NCBI GenBank assembly: GCA_027484145.1 | Contig: JAIXUH010000012.1 | Coordinates: forward strand, 186,001 to 250,000 | Direction of reading: 5' to 3' | Length of the DNA stretch: 64,000 bases | Origin: Rhodobacter sp. | GTDB taxonomy: Bacteria; Pseudomonadota; Alphaproteobacteria; Rhodobacterales; Rhodobacteraceae | In this document: one piece after another, positions 17,463 to 26,187 of the stretch | Layout: each line of letters opens with the position of its first letter | Numbering within the stretch: the stretch's first letter is position 1 | Position numbers and translations under genes: made by a program | Notes under the pieces: model-generated | The model's input: the letters and a program-made list of their open reading frames with translations, nothing else | What the model was told of the DNA's origin: nothing | Database searches by the model: none

Positions 17463-18185
17463 ATGGCTGACTACACCACGATCCGCTCGGCCGGCATAGG
17501 CGCCCGGGCCGTCCAGATCGACGAGGGCTTGCGCGCCCACATGAACAAGGTCTACGGACTGATGTCCGTGGGCATGATCCTCACCGGCGGCGTTGCTTGG
17601 GCCGTCGGCACGAACGAGGCGATGGTCAATGCCATCTTCGCGACCCCGCTGAAATGGGTTGTGATGTTTGCGCCCCTGATCATGGTGTTCGCGTTCAGCG
17701 CGATGATCAACCGTCTGTCGGTGGCCGCAGCGCAACTGTTCTTCTACGTCTACGCCGCCCTGATGGGGCTGTCGCTCAGCTTCATCTTCGCGGTCTACAC
17801 CGGCGTGTCCATCGCCCAGACGTTCCTGATCACCGCAATCGCCTTTGCGGCCCTGTCGCTCTATGGTTACACCACGAAAAAGAACCTGTCGGGTCTTGGC
17901 ACGTTCCTGATGATGGGTGTGATCGGCCTGCTCGTTGCTTCGGTCGTGAACATCTTCCTCGCCTCGTCGGCTCTGGCCTTCGCGATCTCGGCCATCGGCG
18001 TGCTGATCTTCTCGGGCCTGACTGCCTATGACACGCAGAACATCAAGAACACCTATCTTGAGCATGCGATGGCGGCCGATCAGGAATGGCTGGGCAAAGC
18101 CGCCATAATGGGCGCGCTGCAGCTCTACCTCGACTTCATCAACCTGTTCATGTTCCTGCTGCAGTTCATGGGCAACCGCGAATAA
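17463..18185 (+). CDS. Bax inhibitor-1 / YccA family membrane protein
   Basis: A 240-aa TMBIM/BI-1 family protein with seven predicted membrane helices across residues 35-238. Family features include GLMSVGMILTGGVAWAVG (first helix) and FSGLTAYDTQNIKNTY (near residue 185), the conserved sixth-helix region with Asp. Members are pH-sensitive Ca2+ leak channels or FtsH-linked quality-control proteins. ATG at 17463 is preceded by GGAGG at a 7-bp spacing. The gene is monocistronic, with terminators on both sides. Confidence 0.92.
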   Translation: MADYTTIRSAGIGARAVQIDEGLRAHMNKVYGLMSVGMILTGGVAWAVGTNEAMVNAIFATPLKWVVMFAPLIMVFAFSAMINRLSVAAAQLFFYVYAALMGLSLSFIFAVYTGVSIAQTFLITAIAFAALSLYGYTTKKNLSGLGTFLMMGVIGLLVASVVNIFLASSALAFAISAIGVLIFSGLTAYDTQNIKNTYLEHAMAADQEWLGKAAIMGALQLYLDFINLFMFLLQFMGNRE

Positions 18186-18212
18186 GCGACAGGCAACGAC
18201 TGACAGAAGCGG

Positions 18213-18237
18213 GGGCCGGTGGAAACACCGGCCCTTT
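18213..18237 (+). terminator. Intrinsic terminator after the BI-1 gene
   Basis: GGGCCGGTG pairs with CACCGGCCC around a GAAA tetraloop, with TTT following. It lies 28 bp downstream of the BI-1 stop codon. Confidence 0.75.
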
Positions 18238-18357
18238 GCCTGTCTGGGGCCTCTGTCGCCCGATATGCGCGCCCCAGGCGGACAGCCGAACACTCCGTCA
18301 CCTTGGCGAACCGCGCCTCGTCCAATCGCCCCAAAGCCAACCAAAGACCCACCCGCA

Positions 18358-18391
18358 CCAAAGCAAAAGGCCGCGCAGAACATGCGCGGCC
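18358..18391 (-). terminator. Intrinsic terminator of rpmG
   Basis: Read on the minus strand, GGCCGCGC and GCGCGGCC form an 8-bp stem with loop ATGTTCT. It is followed by TTTTGCTTT. It lies 26 bp after the rpmG stop. Confidence 0.8.
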
Positions 18392-18416
18392 CCAAACACG
18401 TTCCGGTCGGCAGATC

Positions 18417-18584
18417 TTACTTGATCTTGCCTTCCTTGTATTCCACATGCTCCCGCTTCACGGGATCGTACTTCCGCACGGTCATCTTTTCGGTCATGGT
18501 ACGGGCGTTCTTCTTGGTCACATAGAAGTGCCCGGTGCCAGCCGTCGAGTTCAGACGGATCTTGATCGTCGCCGGTTTGGCCAT
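18417..18584 (-). CDS. rpmG: 50S ribosomal protein L33
   Basis: Large-subunit ribosomal protein of 55 aa ([20 protein letters not shown] at the start, ending YKEGKIK). Matches the alphaproteobacterial L33 length. The zinc-binding cysteine pairs of the C+ form are absent, so this is the zinc-independent C- form. Start is the ATG at 18584; the reading frame extends upstream into non-coding sequence. Monocistronic, with an intrinsic terminator. Confidence 0.97.
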   Translation of the reverse strand: MAKPATIKIRLNSTAGTGHFYVTKKNARTMTEKMTVRKYDPVKREHVEYKEGKIK

Positions 18585-18760
18585 AGTCGTCTCTCCTGAA
18601 TCGGGGGAACAGCGCTCCCCCGCGAAATCTCTTGAAGCCCGCCTTTTACCCGTGCAACCGTCAGAGTCAACAGCCAAACACCGGCGCTGTCATCAAATTG
18701 CGCGCCTGCGGCGCAAGCCATTGCGTGCGGTCGCATCCGCGCCCGCGCGTGCCTCCGGCG

Positions 18761-18819
18761 GGGATATTTGAAGAAGGGGAATTGGGGCCGCTTGCCGCTT
18801 CCCCTTCTTCAAATATCCC
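18761..18819. repeat. Perfect 21-bp inverted repeat, dispersed element copy B
   Basis: Arms 18761-18781 and 18799-18819 are perfect reverse complements starting GGGATATTTGAAGAAGGGG, with a 17-base loop. They lie in the 305-bp gap 18585-18889 between rpmG and rnpB. A second hairpin GGGGGCAGAGCCCCC follows at 18845-18859 beside the rnpB 3' end. The rest of the gap shows nothing recognisable. The arm core matches intergenic elements at 13453, 33131, 41598 and 44241. Confidence 0.8.
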
Positions 18820-18889
18820 GGGGGAAAGGTCCGGAACGGGCCTTGGGGGCAGAGCCCCCACCCTGTTTTCGCATGGGTCGTTCCAGGTG

Positions 18890-19308
18890 CGCGGATGGCC
18901 TGTAAGCCGGATTCTGTCCCGGGGTTGCCCCCATGGATGACCATTCCTCTGCCGCATCCGTTACCGGAGCGGTCAAGCTGCCAACCCGGACCTCTGGGCT
19001 GAAACGTCCCTGCGGAGGTCTCTGCTGTTGCCGTCAGGCTTGCGCCGTTCAGCTGTCGCAGACCTTTCCGCGCGAGGCCCCTATTCGGCGTTGCTCCGGG
19101 TGGGGCTTGCCGTGCCGTCCCGGTTGCCCGGTCCGCGGTGGGCTCTTACCCCACCGTTTCACCATCACCTGTGCAAACGCGCAGGCTGTCTCTTCTCTGT
19201 GGCGCTTTCCCTGGGGTTGCCCCCGCCGGGCGTTACCCGGCACCCTTGCTTCATGGAGTCCGGACTTTCCTCGAAGGTTGCCCCCCGCGGTCATCCAGCC
19301 ATCCGCGC
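18890..19308 (-). ncRNA. rnpB: RNase P RNA, bacterial class A
   Basis: Catalytic RNA of ribonuclease P, which matures tRNA 5' ends. On the minus strand the conserved 5' region GAGGAAAGTCCGGACTCC is present, followed later by the GGTAACGCCCGGCGG type segment, GGTGATGGTGAAACGGTGGG and the universal 3' region with ATCCGGCTTACAGGCC. The P1 helix is formed by GCGCGGATGG near 19308 and CCATCCGCGC near 18890. The length of about 419 nt is normal for alphaproteobacteria. Exact ends are set by P1 pairing and are approximate. Confidence 0.96.
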
Positions 19309-19318
19309 GGGGTGCGGC

Positions 19319-20020
19319 TTACGCCTGTGCTGGCCCTGCGTCAACGGCAAAGCGCAGGGCCAGGTCTGTGGCAAGGGCGGCATCAACCGGGTCCATCGGG
19401 CCAGACGCCCAAGGCCGAAAGCGCATCCGGAATGCCGTCAGCACAAGGGCGGGGTCGGTTTCGGCGTAGCCGAAACGTCGTGCCGCAGCGACAAAGTCGT
19501 GTGTCGGCACGGCCCCATGTAGATCAGGCCAGACCGACAGACCGCCGCGCGCAAGGCGCTGCCAGTCAAAGCGCGGGCCGGGATCGCGTTTGCGCGCAGG
19601 CGCCATGTCGGAATGCCCAATGACGCGATGCGCCGGAATGTTCCACCGGGACATGATGTCTGCCAGCAGGATCTCCAGCGCGGTCATCTGAGCCGCGGCA
19701 AAGGGGTGGCTGCCCGTATTGGAAAGTTCGATCCCGATCGAGTGTGAGTTCACATCGGTGATCCCGGCCCATTCGCCTGCGCCAGCGTGCCAAGCGCGGG
19801 CCGCTTCGGGCACGAGCGCCTCGGCGGTGCCGTCCTCGGCCACCAGCCAATGCGCCGAGACCTCGGCCGCGGGATCACACAGTCGTGCGCGGGCCGCAGC
19901 ACAGCTTGCCATACCTGTATAATGAATCACGATCAGCGATGGCTGCACGCCGCCCCGGCGCGCGCCAAAGTTCGGCGACGACGCCTGCCGATCATCGCCT
20001 TGCGATGACGGCTCGATCAC
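19319..20020 (-). CDS. N-acetylmuramoyl-L-alanine amidase (Amidase_2 family)
   Basis: Zinc amidase that cleaves the muramic acid-peptide bond, probably in peptidoglycan recycling (AmpD/AmiD-like). It has 233 aa from a GTG at 20020 that overlaps the stop of the upstream gene (GTGA). A TTG at 20047 is an alternative. Zinc-site motifs: IVIHYTGMAS (near residue 30), HSIGIELSNTG and RVIGHSDMAPARKRDPG (about 140-156). No signal peptide is seen, so a cytoplasmic location is likely. The 3' end lies 10 bp from rnpB. Confidence 0.82.
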   Translation of the reverse strand: MIEPSSQGDDRQASSPNFGARRGGVQPSLIVIHYTGMASCAAARARLCDPAAEVSAHWLVAEDGTAEALVPEAARAWHAGAGEWAGITDVNSHSIGIELSNTGSHPFAAAQMTALEILLADIMSRWNIPAHRVIGHSDMAPARKRDPGPRFDWQRLARGGLSVWPDLHGAVPTHDFVAAARRFGYAETDPALVLTAFRMRFRPWASGPMDPVDAALATDLALRFAVDAGPAQA

Positions 20021-20754
20021 CGCAGGCGGAAGGGCGACGGGTCCCAAGCGCAGGCATAGCCATCGCCATCGGGGTCAAGGCCCAGACGGTCACGCTCGGG
20101 GCCGCCCTTGGCAAGGAAGGCCTGCTGCGCCAGATCGGGCGAGGCATAGCCGCCGCATTTGGCCGCGGCATTGCCGCCGCCGAAGGAAGATCGCTTGTAA
20201 AGCTGCGTACCCTTGGGGTGGTTGGTGGCCAGCGCATAGTCAACGACGTTCGGGCCCAACTCGCCGGGCCGCACGGGCAGCGCGCCGGGCTGGATCACCT
20301 GATACTGCGAGCGGTTGCGTTCGATCCTCGCCTTGTCGCTTTCGATCGTTTCGCGTTGCGACACGGCGCCAAAGTCATTCTCGTCGGAAATGCCGGCATG
20401 GTTGGCCAGCAATTCGCCAGACTCTTCCTTGATCCCGATTGGTGCGTTGCCGCGGGGCCGGTCGCCGGCAAGCGGGGCCGCGCTTGTTGTCGGCGCACCG
20501 ATGACAGCGCCGGTCACAGGGCCGGTCGGGGCAGGAGAGGTTCCGGCACCGCTGGCGCGGTCAATGGCGGCGCCAATGCTGTCGGTGGAAAATCCGGGCG
20601 GCACAATTGCCTGCGGCCGTGATGCCGATGCATCGCGTTCGCGCACATAGGAATTGTAATCCTGAAAACCGACTTGCGCCCCACTGTCAGGCACAGATGG
20701 CGCACAGGCCGCAAGGGCCGCGACAGGAAGCAGGAAAAGGGCAGTCAGACGCAT
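20017..20754 (-). CDS. Excalibur-domain lipoprotein
   Basis: A 245-aa predicted lipoprotein from the ATG at 20754 (MRLTALFLLPVAALAACAP; lipobox LAAC near residue 17). A long Pro/Ala/Gly-rich middle follows. The C-terminus carries an Excalibur-like calcium-binding motif (CGGYASPDLAQ, then LGLDPDGDGYAC), residues about 205-238, with the two conserved Cys. The role is unknown. It lies between gatA and the amidase in one minus-strand run, so a cell-envelope role is likely but inferred. Confidence 0.78.
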   Translation of the reverse strand: MRLTALFLLPVAALAACAPSVPDSGAQVGFQDYNSYVRERDASASRPQAIVPPGFSTDSIGAAIDRASGAGTSPAPTGPVTGAVIGAPTTSAAPLAGDRPRGNAPIGIKEESGELLANHAGISDENDFGAVSQRETIESDKARIERNRSQYQVIQPGALPVRPGELGPNVVDYALATNHPKGTQLYKRSSFGGGNAAAKCGGYASPDLAQQAFLAKGGPERDRLGLDPDGDGYACAWDPSPFRLR

Positions 20755-20792
20755 GTTTTCGCGGACCTGATGATGAAACTCGACCGACGCCC

Positions 20793-22271
20793 TTACCACC
20801 ATTTCCGGGGCTTGGAAACAAAACCCGCGGCTTTCTCCAGCACATAGGCGTGATTCAGCAGCCCTGCCTCATCCCAAGGCTTGCCGATCAGCTGCAGCCC
20901 AAGGGGCAGGCCCTTGGCGTCCAGCCCCACGGGAACTGCCACACCGGGCAGCCCGGCAAGGTTGACGGTCACAGTGAACACGTCGTTCAGATACATCTCG
21001 ACCGGCGAGGCATTGGCCATTTCGCCCAAGCCGAAGGCCGAGGATGGCGTGGCCGGTGTCAGAATGGCGTCGACCCCAGCGGCAAAGGCCAGATCGAAGT
21101 CGCGCTTGATCAGCGCACGCACGCGGCGGGCGCGGTTGTAATAGGCGTCATAGAACCCTGCCGACAGCACATAGGTGCCCGTCATCACACGGCGCTGCAC
21201 CTCTGGGCCAAAGCCTTCGGCACGGGTTTTTTCATACATCTCGGTGATGCCGTCACCTTGCGCCAATTTCGCGCGGTGGCCATAGCGCACGCCATCATAG
21301 CGGGCGAGGTTGGACGACGCCTCGGCGGGCGCGATCACATAGTAGGCGGGCAGCGCATATTTGGTGTGCGGCAGGCTGATGTCGCGGATCTCGGCCCCGG
21401 CGTCGCGCATCATGGCAATACCGTTCTGCCACAGCGCCTCGATCTCTTCCGGCATGCCGTCCATGCGGTATTCCTTGGGAATACCGATCACCTTGCCGCG
21501 AATGTCACCGGTCAGGGCGGCCTCGAAATCCGGCACCGCGATATCGGCGCTGGTGCTGTCCTTCGGGTCATGCCCCGCCATGGCCTGCAGGAAGATGGCG
21601 GCGTCGCGCACGGTTTTGGTCATCGGCCCTGCCTGATCAAGGCTGGAGGCAAAGGCCACGATGCCCCAGCGGCTGACGCGGCCATAGGTCGGCTTGATGC
21701 CCACGATGCCGGTGAAGGCCGCAGGCTGGCGGATCGATCCGCCAGTATCGGTGCCTGTGGCCGCAAGGCACAGGTCCGCCGCGACCGCCGCCGCCGACCC
21801 ACCCGACGACCCGCCGGGCGTCAGCGCCCGATCATCCACCTTCCACGGGTTCACCGCATTGCCATAGCAGGACGATTCGTTGGAACTGCCCATGGCGAAT
21901 TCGTCCATGTTCAGCTTGCCCAGCATCACCGCGCCAGCATCGAACAGTTTGGTCGTCACCGTCGATTCATACTCGGGCTTGAAGCCGCGCAGGATGTTCG
22001 AGGCGGCCTGCGACGGCACGCCCTTGGTGCAAAACAGGTCCTTGATGCCAAGGGGAATGCCGCACATCGCCGGGGCCTCGCCCGTGGCAAGGCGCGCATC
22101 GGCCGCGCGGGCCTGATCCAGCGCAATCTCGGGCGTCTTGTGCACGAATGCATTCAGCGCATCGCCCGCATCAATCGCCGTCAGGCACGACATGGTCAGG
22201 TCAACGGCGGTGATGTCGCCCTTGCGCAGCGCGTCGCGCGCGGCGGCAATTGTCCAGCTGTTCGCGCTCAT
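20793..22271 (-). CDS. gatA: Asp-tRNA(Asn)/Glu-tRNA(Gln) amidotransferase subunit A
   Basis: Glutaminase subunit of GatCAB, which amidates mischarged Glu-tRNA(Gln) and Asp-tRNA(Asn). It has 492 aa. The amidase-signature Ser-cisSer-Lys triad is visible: GIKDLF (Lys near residue 75) and [15 protein letters not shown] (near 155-170). Its start overlaps the gatC stop (ATGA). gatB is not adjacent in this window. Confidence 0.96.
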   Translation of the reverse strand: MSANSWTIAAARDALRKGDITAVDLTMSCLTAIDAGDALNAFVHKTPEIALDQARAADARLATGEAPAMCGIPLGIKDLFCTKGVPSQAASNILRGFKPEYESTVTTKLFDAGAVMLGKLNMDEFAMGSSNESSCYGNAVNPWKVDDRALTPGGSSGGSAAAVAADLCLAATGTDTGGSIRQPAAFTGIVGIKPTYGRVSRWGIVAFASSLDQAGPMTKTVRDAAIFLQAMAGHDPKDSTSADIAVPDFEAALTGDIRGKVIGIPKEYRMDGMPEEIEALWQNGIAMMRDAGAEIRDISLPHTKYALPAYYVIAPAEASSNLARYDGVRYGHRAKLAQGDGITEMYEKTRAEGFGPEVQRRVMTGTYVLSAGFYDAYYNRARRVRALIKRDFDLAFAAGVDAILTPATPSSAFGLGEMANASPVEMYLNDVFTVTVNLAGLPGVAVPVGLDAKGLPLGLQLIGKPWDEAGLLNHAYVLEKAAGFVSKPRKWW

Positions 22272-22555
22272 TCCACCACCTTCGGCACGGCAAAGAACCC
22301 TTCACGGGCATCGGGGGCATTCTTCAGGACAGCGGCCTGAATGTTGCCATCGGTGACCACATCTGCGCGCCGCTTCAGCCGCATCGGCGTGACGGATGTC
22401 ATCGGTTCAATCCCGGTCACGTCCACCTCGTTCAACTGCTCCATAAAGCCCAAGATCCCCGAAAGATCCTGCGCCAGTTTCGGCAGATCGGCCTCTTCCA
22501 CACGGATGCGGGCAAGTTTTGCCACCTTGCGCGCCGTGTCGATGTCGATGGACAT
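22268..22555 (-). CDS. gatC: Asp-tRNA(Asn)/Glu-tRNA(Gln) amidotransferase subunit C
   Basis: A 95-aa GatC belt subunit that stabilises GatA-GatB. Typical features are [20 protein letters not shown] at the N-terminus and [20 protein letters not shown] in the second half. Overlaps gatA by 4 bp. ATG at 22555 follows AGAAGGGGTGTCCC on the minus strand. Confidence 0.96.
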   Translation of the reverse strand: MSIDIDTARKVAKLARIRVEEADLPKLAQDLSGILGFMEQLNEVDVTGIEPMTSVTPMRLKRRADVVTDGNIQAAVLKNAPDAREGFFAVPKVVE

Positions 22556-22726
22556 GGGACACCCCTTCTCTTGATCCAGCCCCGTTTAGCCGCACCCCCC
22601 TTGCGCTGCAAGGGCATGGTGGCGAAACCCTTGCCGTTGGCTGGCTTTGGCCGCGGTGCTGCGGCATTCATGGACCTGTGCCTTTGGTCGCCCTATAGTA
22701 GAGGCACGGCAAGGAAAGGCACGCAA

Positions 22727-23425
22727 ATGCAGATCACATGGCTTGGACACTCTGGCTTTCGCATCCAGATCGAGGGGGCGGTGCTGCTGATCGACCCTTG
22801 GCTGACGGGCAACCCGATGTTCCCGGCCGACCGCCGCGCCGAAGCCTTGGCGGGGGCCACGCACATTCTGCTGACCCACGCACATGGCGACCATGCCTCC
22901 GATGCGGCAGCTTTGGGGGCCGAGTTGAACATTCCCGTCGCCTGCATCCATGAGGTCAGCGAGTGGCTGAACGCCATGGGCGGCGTGCAGACCATCGGCT
23001 TTGGCAAGGGCGGCACGATCACGCTGAACGATGCAAGGGTGACGATGGTCAACGCCACCCACTCAGCCTCGATCGACTTCACCGGGCAGGGTTTGCTGCC
23101 CGCCGGGTCTGCCGCAGGCTTCATGATCGCGGGCGAAGGCCATGTGATCTATGTCTCGGGCGATACCGACATCATGGCCGACATGGATTGGATGGGTGAT
23201 CTGCACAAGCCCGACATCGGCATCCTGTCCTGCGGCGGGCACTACACCATGGATATGGAACGCGCCGCCTATGCCGCGCGGCGCTATTTCAAGTTCACCA
23301 CCGTGATCCCCTGCCACTATCGCACCTTTGGCCTTTTGGCGCAGGACAGCAGCGTGCTGCGCGCCGGCCTGCCCCCGGGGGTCGAGGTGATTGATCCACA
23401 GGTTTTGGAGCCGATCACGTTCTAA
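22727..23425 (+). CDS. UPF0173-family metal-dependent hydrolase (metallo-beta-lactamase fold)
   Basis: A 232-aa YtkL/UPF0173 hydrolase. It has the HxHxDH metal motif LTHAHGDHASD (near residue 50), VNATHSAS (about 110), VSGDTDIM (about 143) and the C-terminal VIPCHYRTFG (about 195). Start is the ATG at 22727 behind AAGGAAAGG; the open frame upstream is antisense to gatC. Substrate unknown for the family. Confidence 0.9.
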   Translation: MQITWLGHSGFRIQIEGAVLLIDPWLTGNPMFPADRRAEALAGATHILLTHAHGDHASDAAALGAELNIPVACIHEVSEWLNAMGGVQTIGFGKGGTITLNDARVTMVNATHSASIDFTGQGLLPAGSAAGFMIAGEGHVIYVSGDTDIMADMDWMGDLHKPDIGILSCGGHYTMDMERAAYAARRYFKFTTVIPCHYRTFGLLAQDSSVLRAGLPPGVEVIDPQVLEPITF

Positions 23426-23450
23426 GCCGACACCCGCGCGGCGGGGCGCG

Positions 23451-25229
23451 TCAGCCTTCGGCCACCAGATGCCCCTGCCCCACATCGCGCAGGCGCACCC
23501 GCTCTGGGCCTGCACCAAGTGCATGCACCGGGCTTGGCACTTCGCCAGCCAGCCGGGCCTGTGCCATACGCTGGTGCGCCGGGTCGGGCACCGGCACCGC
23601 ATCAATCAGGCGGCGGGTATAGGGGTGCTGCGGGTTACCGAACACCTGCGCTCGCGTGCCCAGTTCCACGATCTGGCCCAGATACATCACCGCCACGCGA
23701 TCCGAGATATTCTCGACCACCGCCATGTCATGGCTGATGAACAGGAAGGCCACGCCGAACTCGTCCTGCAGGGCGCGCAGCAAGGCAAGCACCCGCGCCT
23801 GCACCGAAACATCCAACGCCGACACGCTTTCATCCGCGATAATCAGTGCGGGGTTCAGCGCCAGCGCGCGCGCAATGCAGATGCGCTGCCGCTGCCCGCC
23901 GGAAAACTCATGCGGATACCGGTCAAGCTGATCCGCCGACAGCCCCACCCGCGCCATCAGGTCTGCCGCCCGCGCGCGCTGTTCCGCCACCCCGCCAAGC
24001 CCATGAATCGCTAGGGGTTCTGCAATCAGATCGCCCACTCGCATCCTTGGGTCCAGCGCGGCCATCGGGTCCTGAAACACCATCTGCACCTGACGGCGGT
24101 AAGCCTTTTGCCCCGCCGCATCCAGACCTTCCAGCGCCTGCCCGGCAATCTCGATCCGGCCCTGATGCGGCACCAACCCGACGATGGCCTTGGCGATGGT
24201 CGATTTCCCGCAGCCCGACTCGCCCACCAGCGCAAATGTCTCGCCGCGCCGGATGTCAAAGCTGACATGCTCCACCGCGTGCACGTTCTGCACCACGCGG
24301 CCCAGCACGCCACCCTTCAGCCCAAAGCGCACCACCACATCCGACAACCGCGCCACCGGCGCATCGGCGGGCTTTTCTGCCTGTGCCACGCCCGCGCCCA
24401 TGCGCGGCACCGCCGCCAGCAGATCACGGGTATAGGCCTCACGCGGGCGGGCAAACAGGTCTTTCGTCGCGGCCTCTTCCACCATCCGGCCATTCTGCAT
24501 CACGATGACGCGGTCGGCCATTTCGGCCACCACGCCCATGTCATGCGTGATCAGAATGATCGCCGTGCCCATCTCGCGCTGCAGATCGCGCAGCAGGTCC
24601 AGCACCTCGCGCTGCACGGTCACATCCAGCGCGGTCGTCGGCTCATCCGCGATCAACACTTCGGGCCGCAGGGCCAGCGCCATGGCAATCATCACGCGCT
24701 GCCGCATCCCACCCGAAAGCTCATGCGCATATTGCGTCATCCGCCGTTCGGGCTGTGACAGGCGCACCGCGCGCAGCGCCTCCAACGCGCGGGCGCGCGC
24801 CGCGCTGCGCGACACATCCTCATGCGCGCGAATGGCTTCGATCAACTGCGTGCCCACGGTCATCACCGGGTTCAGGCTGGTCATCGGTTCCTGAAAGATC
24901 ATCGCGATCCGGTCGCCGCGCACCGCGCGCATCCGGCTTTCCGGCAGCGTGGCAAGGTCGGTCTCGCCCAGCATCACCTGCCCACCTGTGACGCGCACCG
25001 CAGGCGGCGGCAACAGCCCCATGATGGCGAGTGAGGTGATGGATTTGCCAGACCCGCTTTCCCCGGCAATCGCCAAAGTCTCGCCCCGCCGCACCACGAA
25101 CGACAACTCGCTGACCAAGGGGCGCAACCCATCCTCGGTCTGCACCGAAACGGTCAGCCCCTGCACACGCAAAACCGGGGCCGTCACAGCCCCGGTCGTT
25201 GGTTCCATCGCCTGCGCGGCAGGGATCAT
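23451..25229 (-). CDS. Peptide-type ABC transporter ATPase, two fused nucleotide-binding domains
   Basis: A 592-aa DppD-DppF-like fusion that drives the importer encoded upstream. Domain 1 (about residues 20-275): Walker A GESGSGKSITS, signature LSGGMRQRVMIAMAL, Walker B VLIADEPTTALD. Domain 2 (about 305-555): Walker A GESGCGKSTIAKAI, signature FSGGQRQRICIARAL, LIIADESVSALD. Each half ends in an oligopeptide-transporter C-terminal extension (RPREAYTRDLLAAVPRMG and NPQHPYTRRLIDAVPVPD). The start overlaps the amidase stop (ATGA), so the genes are coupled. Last gene of the amiC-type operon. Confidence 0.92.
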   Translation of the reverse strand: MIPAAQAMEPTTGAVTAPVLRVQGLTVSVQTEDGLRPLVSELSFVVRRGETLAIAGESGSGKSITSLAIMGLLPPPAVRVTGGQVMLGETDLATLPESRMRAVRGDRIAMIFQEPMTSLNPVMTVGTQLIEAIRAHEDVSRSAARARALEALRAVRLSQPERRMTQYAHELSGGMRQRVMIAMALALRPEVLIADEPTTALDVTVQREVLDLLRDLQREMGTAIILITHDMGVVAEMADRVIVMQNGRMVEEAATKDLFARPREAYTRDLLAAVPRMGAGVAQAEKPADAPVARLSDVVVRFGLKGGVLGRVVQNVHAVEHVSFDIRRGETFALVGESGCGKSTIAKAIVGLVPHQGRIEIAGQALEGLDAAGQKAYRRQVQMVFQDPMAALDPRMRVGDLIAEPLAIHGLGGVAEQRARAADLMARVGLSADQLDRYPHEFSGGQRQRICIARALALNPALIIADESVSALDVSVQARVLALLRALQDEFGVAFLFISHDMAVVENISDRVAVMYLGQIVELGTRAQVFGNPQHPYTRRLIDAVPVPDPAHQRMAQARLAGEVPSPVHALGAGPERVRLRDVGQGHLVAEG

Positions 25230-26185
25230 TCGAACACGATCCGCGGGAAATAGAAGCTGACCACCCAGTTCGGCATATCGACGATCTCGGATATCCGAAG
25301 ATCGCCGCAGGTCGACACCAGCATATAGGCCTCGACCGCCGGCATGCCGCGCTGCGCGCAGAGCAGGTCAACCATGGCCGAAACCGCATCGCGGCTGGCC
25401 TGCATCAGATCGGGGCCAATGCCGGTTGTCACCTCATACCCCTTGGCATCCAGATGCCGCGTGACCGGGCCGGGCGTGGTAAAGCGCGGGGTCTTCAGGT
25501 TTGCGCCCTTGACCAGATCCAGCGTCAGCACCACGTCCATCGGCGATTCAATCGCCGTGCCGCAGACCTCGCCATCGCCCTGCGCGGCATGGGTGTCACC
25601 CACGCTGAACAGCGCGCCCTCCACCTCGACCGGCAGGTACAGCGTCACGCCCGCCGTCAGGTCGCGGATATCCAGGTTGCCCCCCACCCGCCGGGGAGGG
25701 ACCACGGAGTGCAGCCCCTTTTCCGCCAACGCATTGCCGATGGTCCCGGCAAAGGGCTTCAGCGGCACCGCAGCCTGCCGCCCCCACATCGCCGGCCCCA
25801 TCTGCCCCGCGTCATAGGACCAGACATGCAGCGCAGGCTCCAGAAACTGATCGGCCAGCAGGCCAAACCCCGGAATGTTCGCCGTCCAGCCAAAGCCGCG
25901 CCCGTCAAATCGGTTCGGGGCAAAGCTGTCGATCGTGACCTTGACCGCATCGCCGGGCATGGCCCCGTCAATGTAGATCGGCCCCGACGTCGGGTTGATC
26001 CTTCCGAAATCAAGGGTGGCCACATCGGCAACCGTCGACTGCGGGCCCAACTGGCCCGCAGAACTGTCATGACAATGAAACAGGATCGTTGACCCCGGCG
26101 CCACCCGTTCGGCCGGGGCAAACGAATTGTCCCAGCCGAAGTGATGCTGCGCTGCATGGATGGTATAGTCGCAGACCTTGCACAT
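25226..26185 (-). CDS. Acetamidase/formamidase family protein
   Basis: Hydrolase of short aliphatic amides (FmdA/AmdA family), producing ammonia and a carboxylate. It has 319 aa. The family signature SVGDTHAAQGDGEVCGTAIE is at residues about 192-211, and FHCHDSSAGQLG and AMPGDAVKVTID lie in the N-terminal beta-rich region. No signal peptide, so cytoplasmic. It sits between the periplasmic binding protein gene and the ATPase gene of an importer, implying that the imported compound is an amide, or releases one. Confidence 0.88.
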   Translation of the reverse strand: MCKVCDYTIHAAQHHFGWDNSFAPAERVAPGSTILFHCHDSSAGQLGPQSTVADVATLDFGRINPTSGPIYIDGAMPGDAVKVTIDSFAPNRFDGRGFGWTANIPGFGLLADQFLEPALHVWSYDAGQMGPAMWGRQAAVPLKPFAGTIGNALAEKGLHSVVPPRRVGGNLDIRDLTAGVTLYLPVEVEGALFSVGDTHAAQGDGEVCGTAIESPMDVVLTLDLVKGANLKTPRFTTPGPVTRHLDAKGYEVTTGIGPDLMQASRDAVSAMVDLLCAQRGMPAVEAYMLVSTCGDLRISEIVDMPNWVVSFYFPRIVFE

Positions 26186-26187
26186 GT

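Noticed and set aside
18845-18859. GGGGGCAGAGCCCCC as the intrinsic terminator of rnpB
   Set aside because: On the minus strand it is followed by AAGGCCCG rather than a T run. It may still mark the 3' side, but a terminator call is not supported.
19309-19318. Extension of the amidase gene into rnpB
   Set aside because: The amidase stop at 19319 precedes the RNase P 5' end by about 10 bp and the two do not overlap.
20607-22340. 577-codon plus-strand open frame over gatA
   Set aside because: Antisense to a complete GatA with full catalytic triad; composition is that of a shadow frame.
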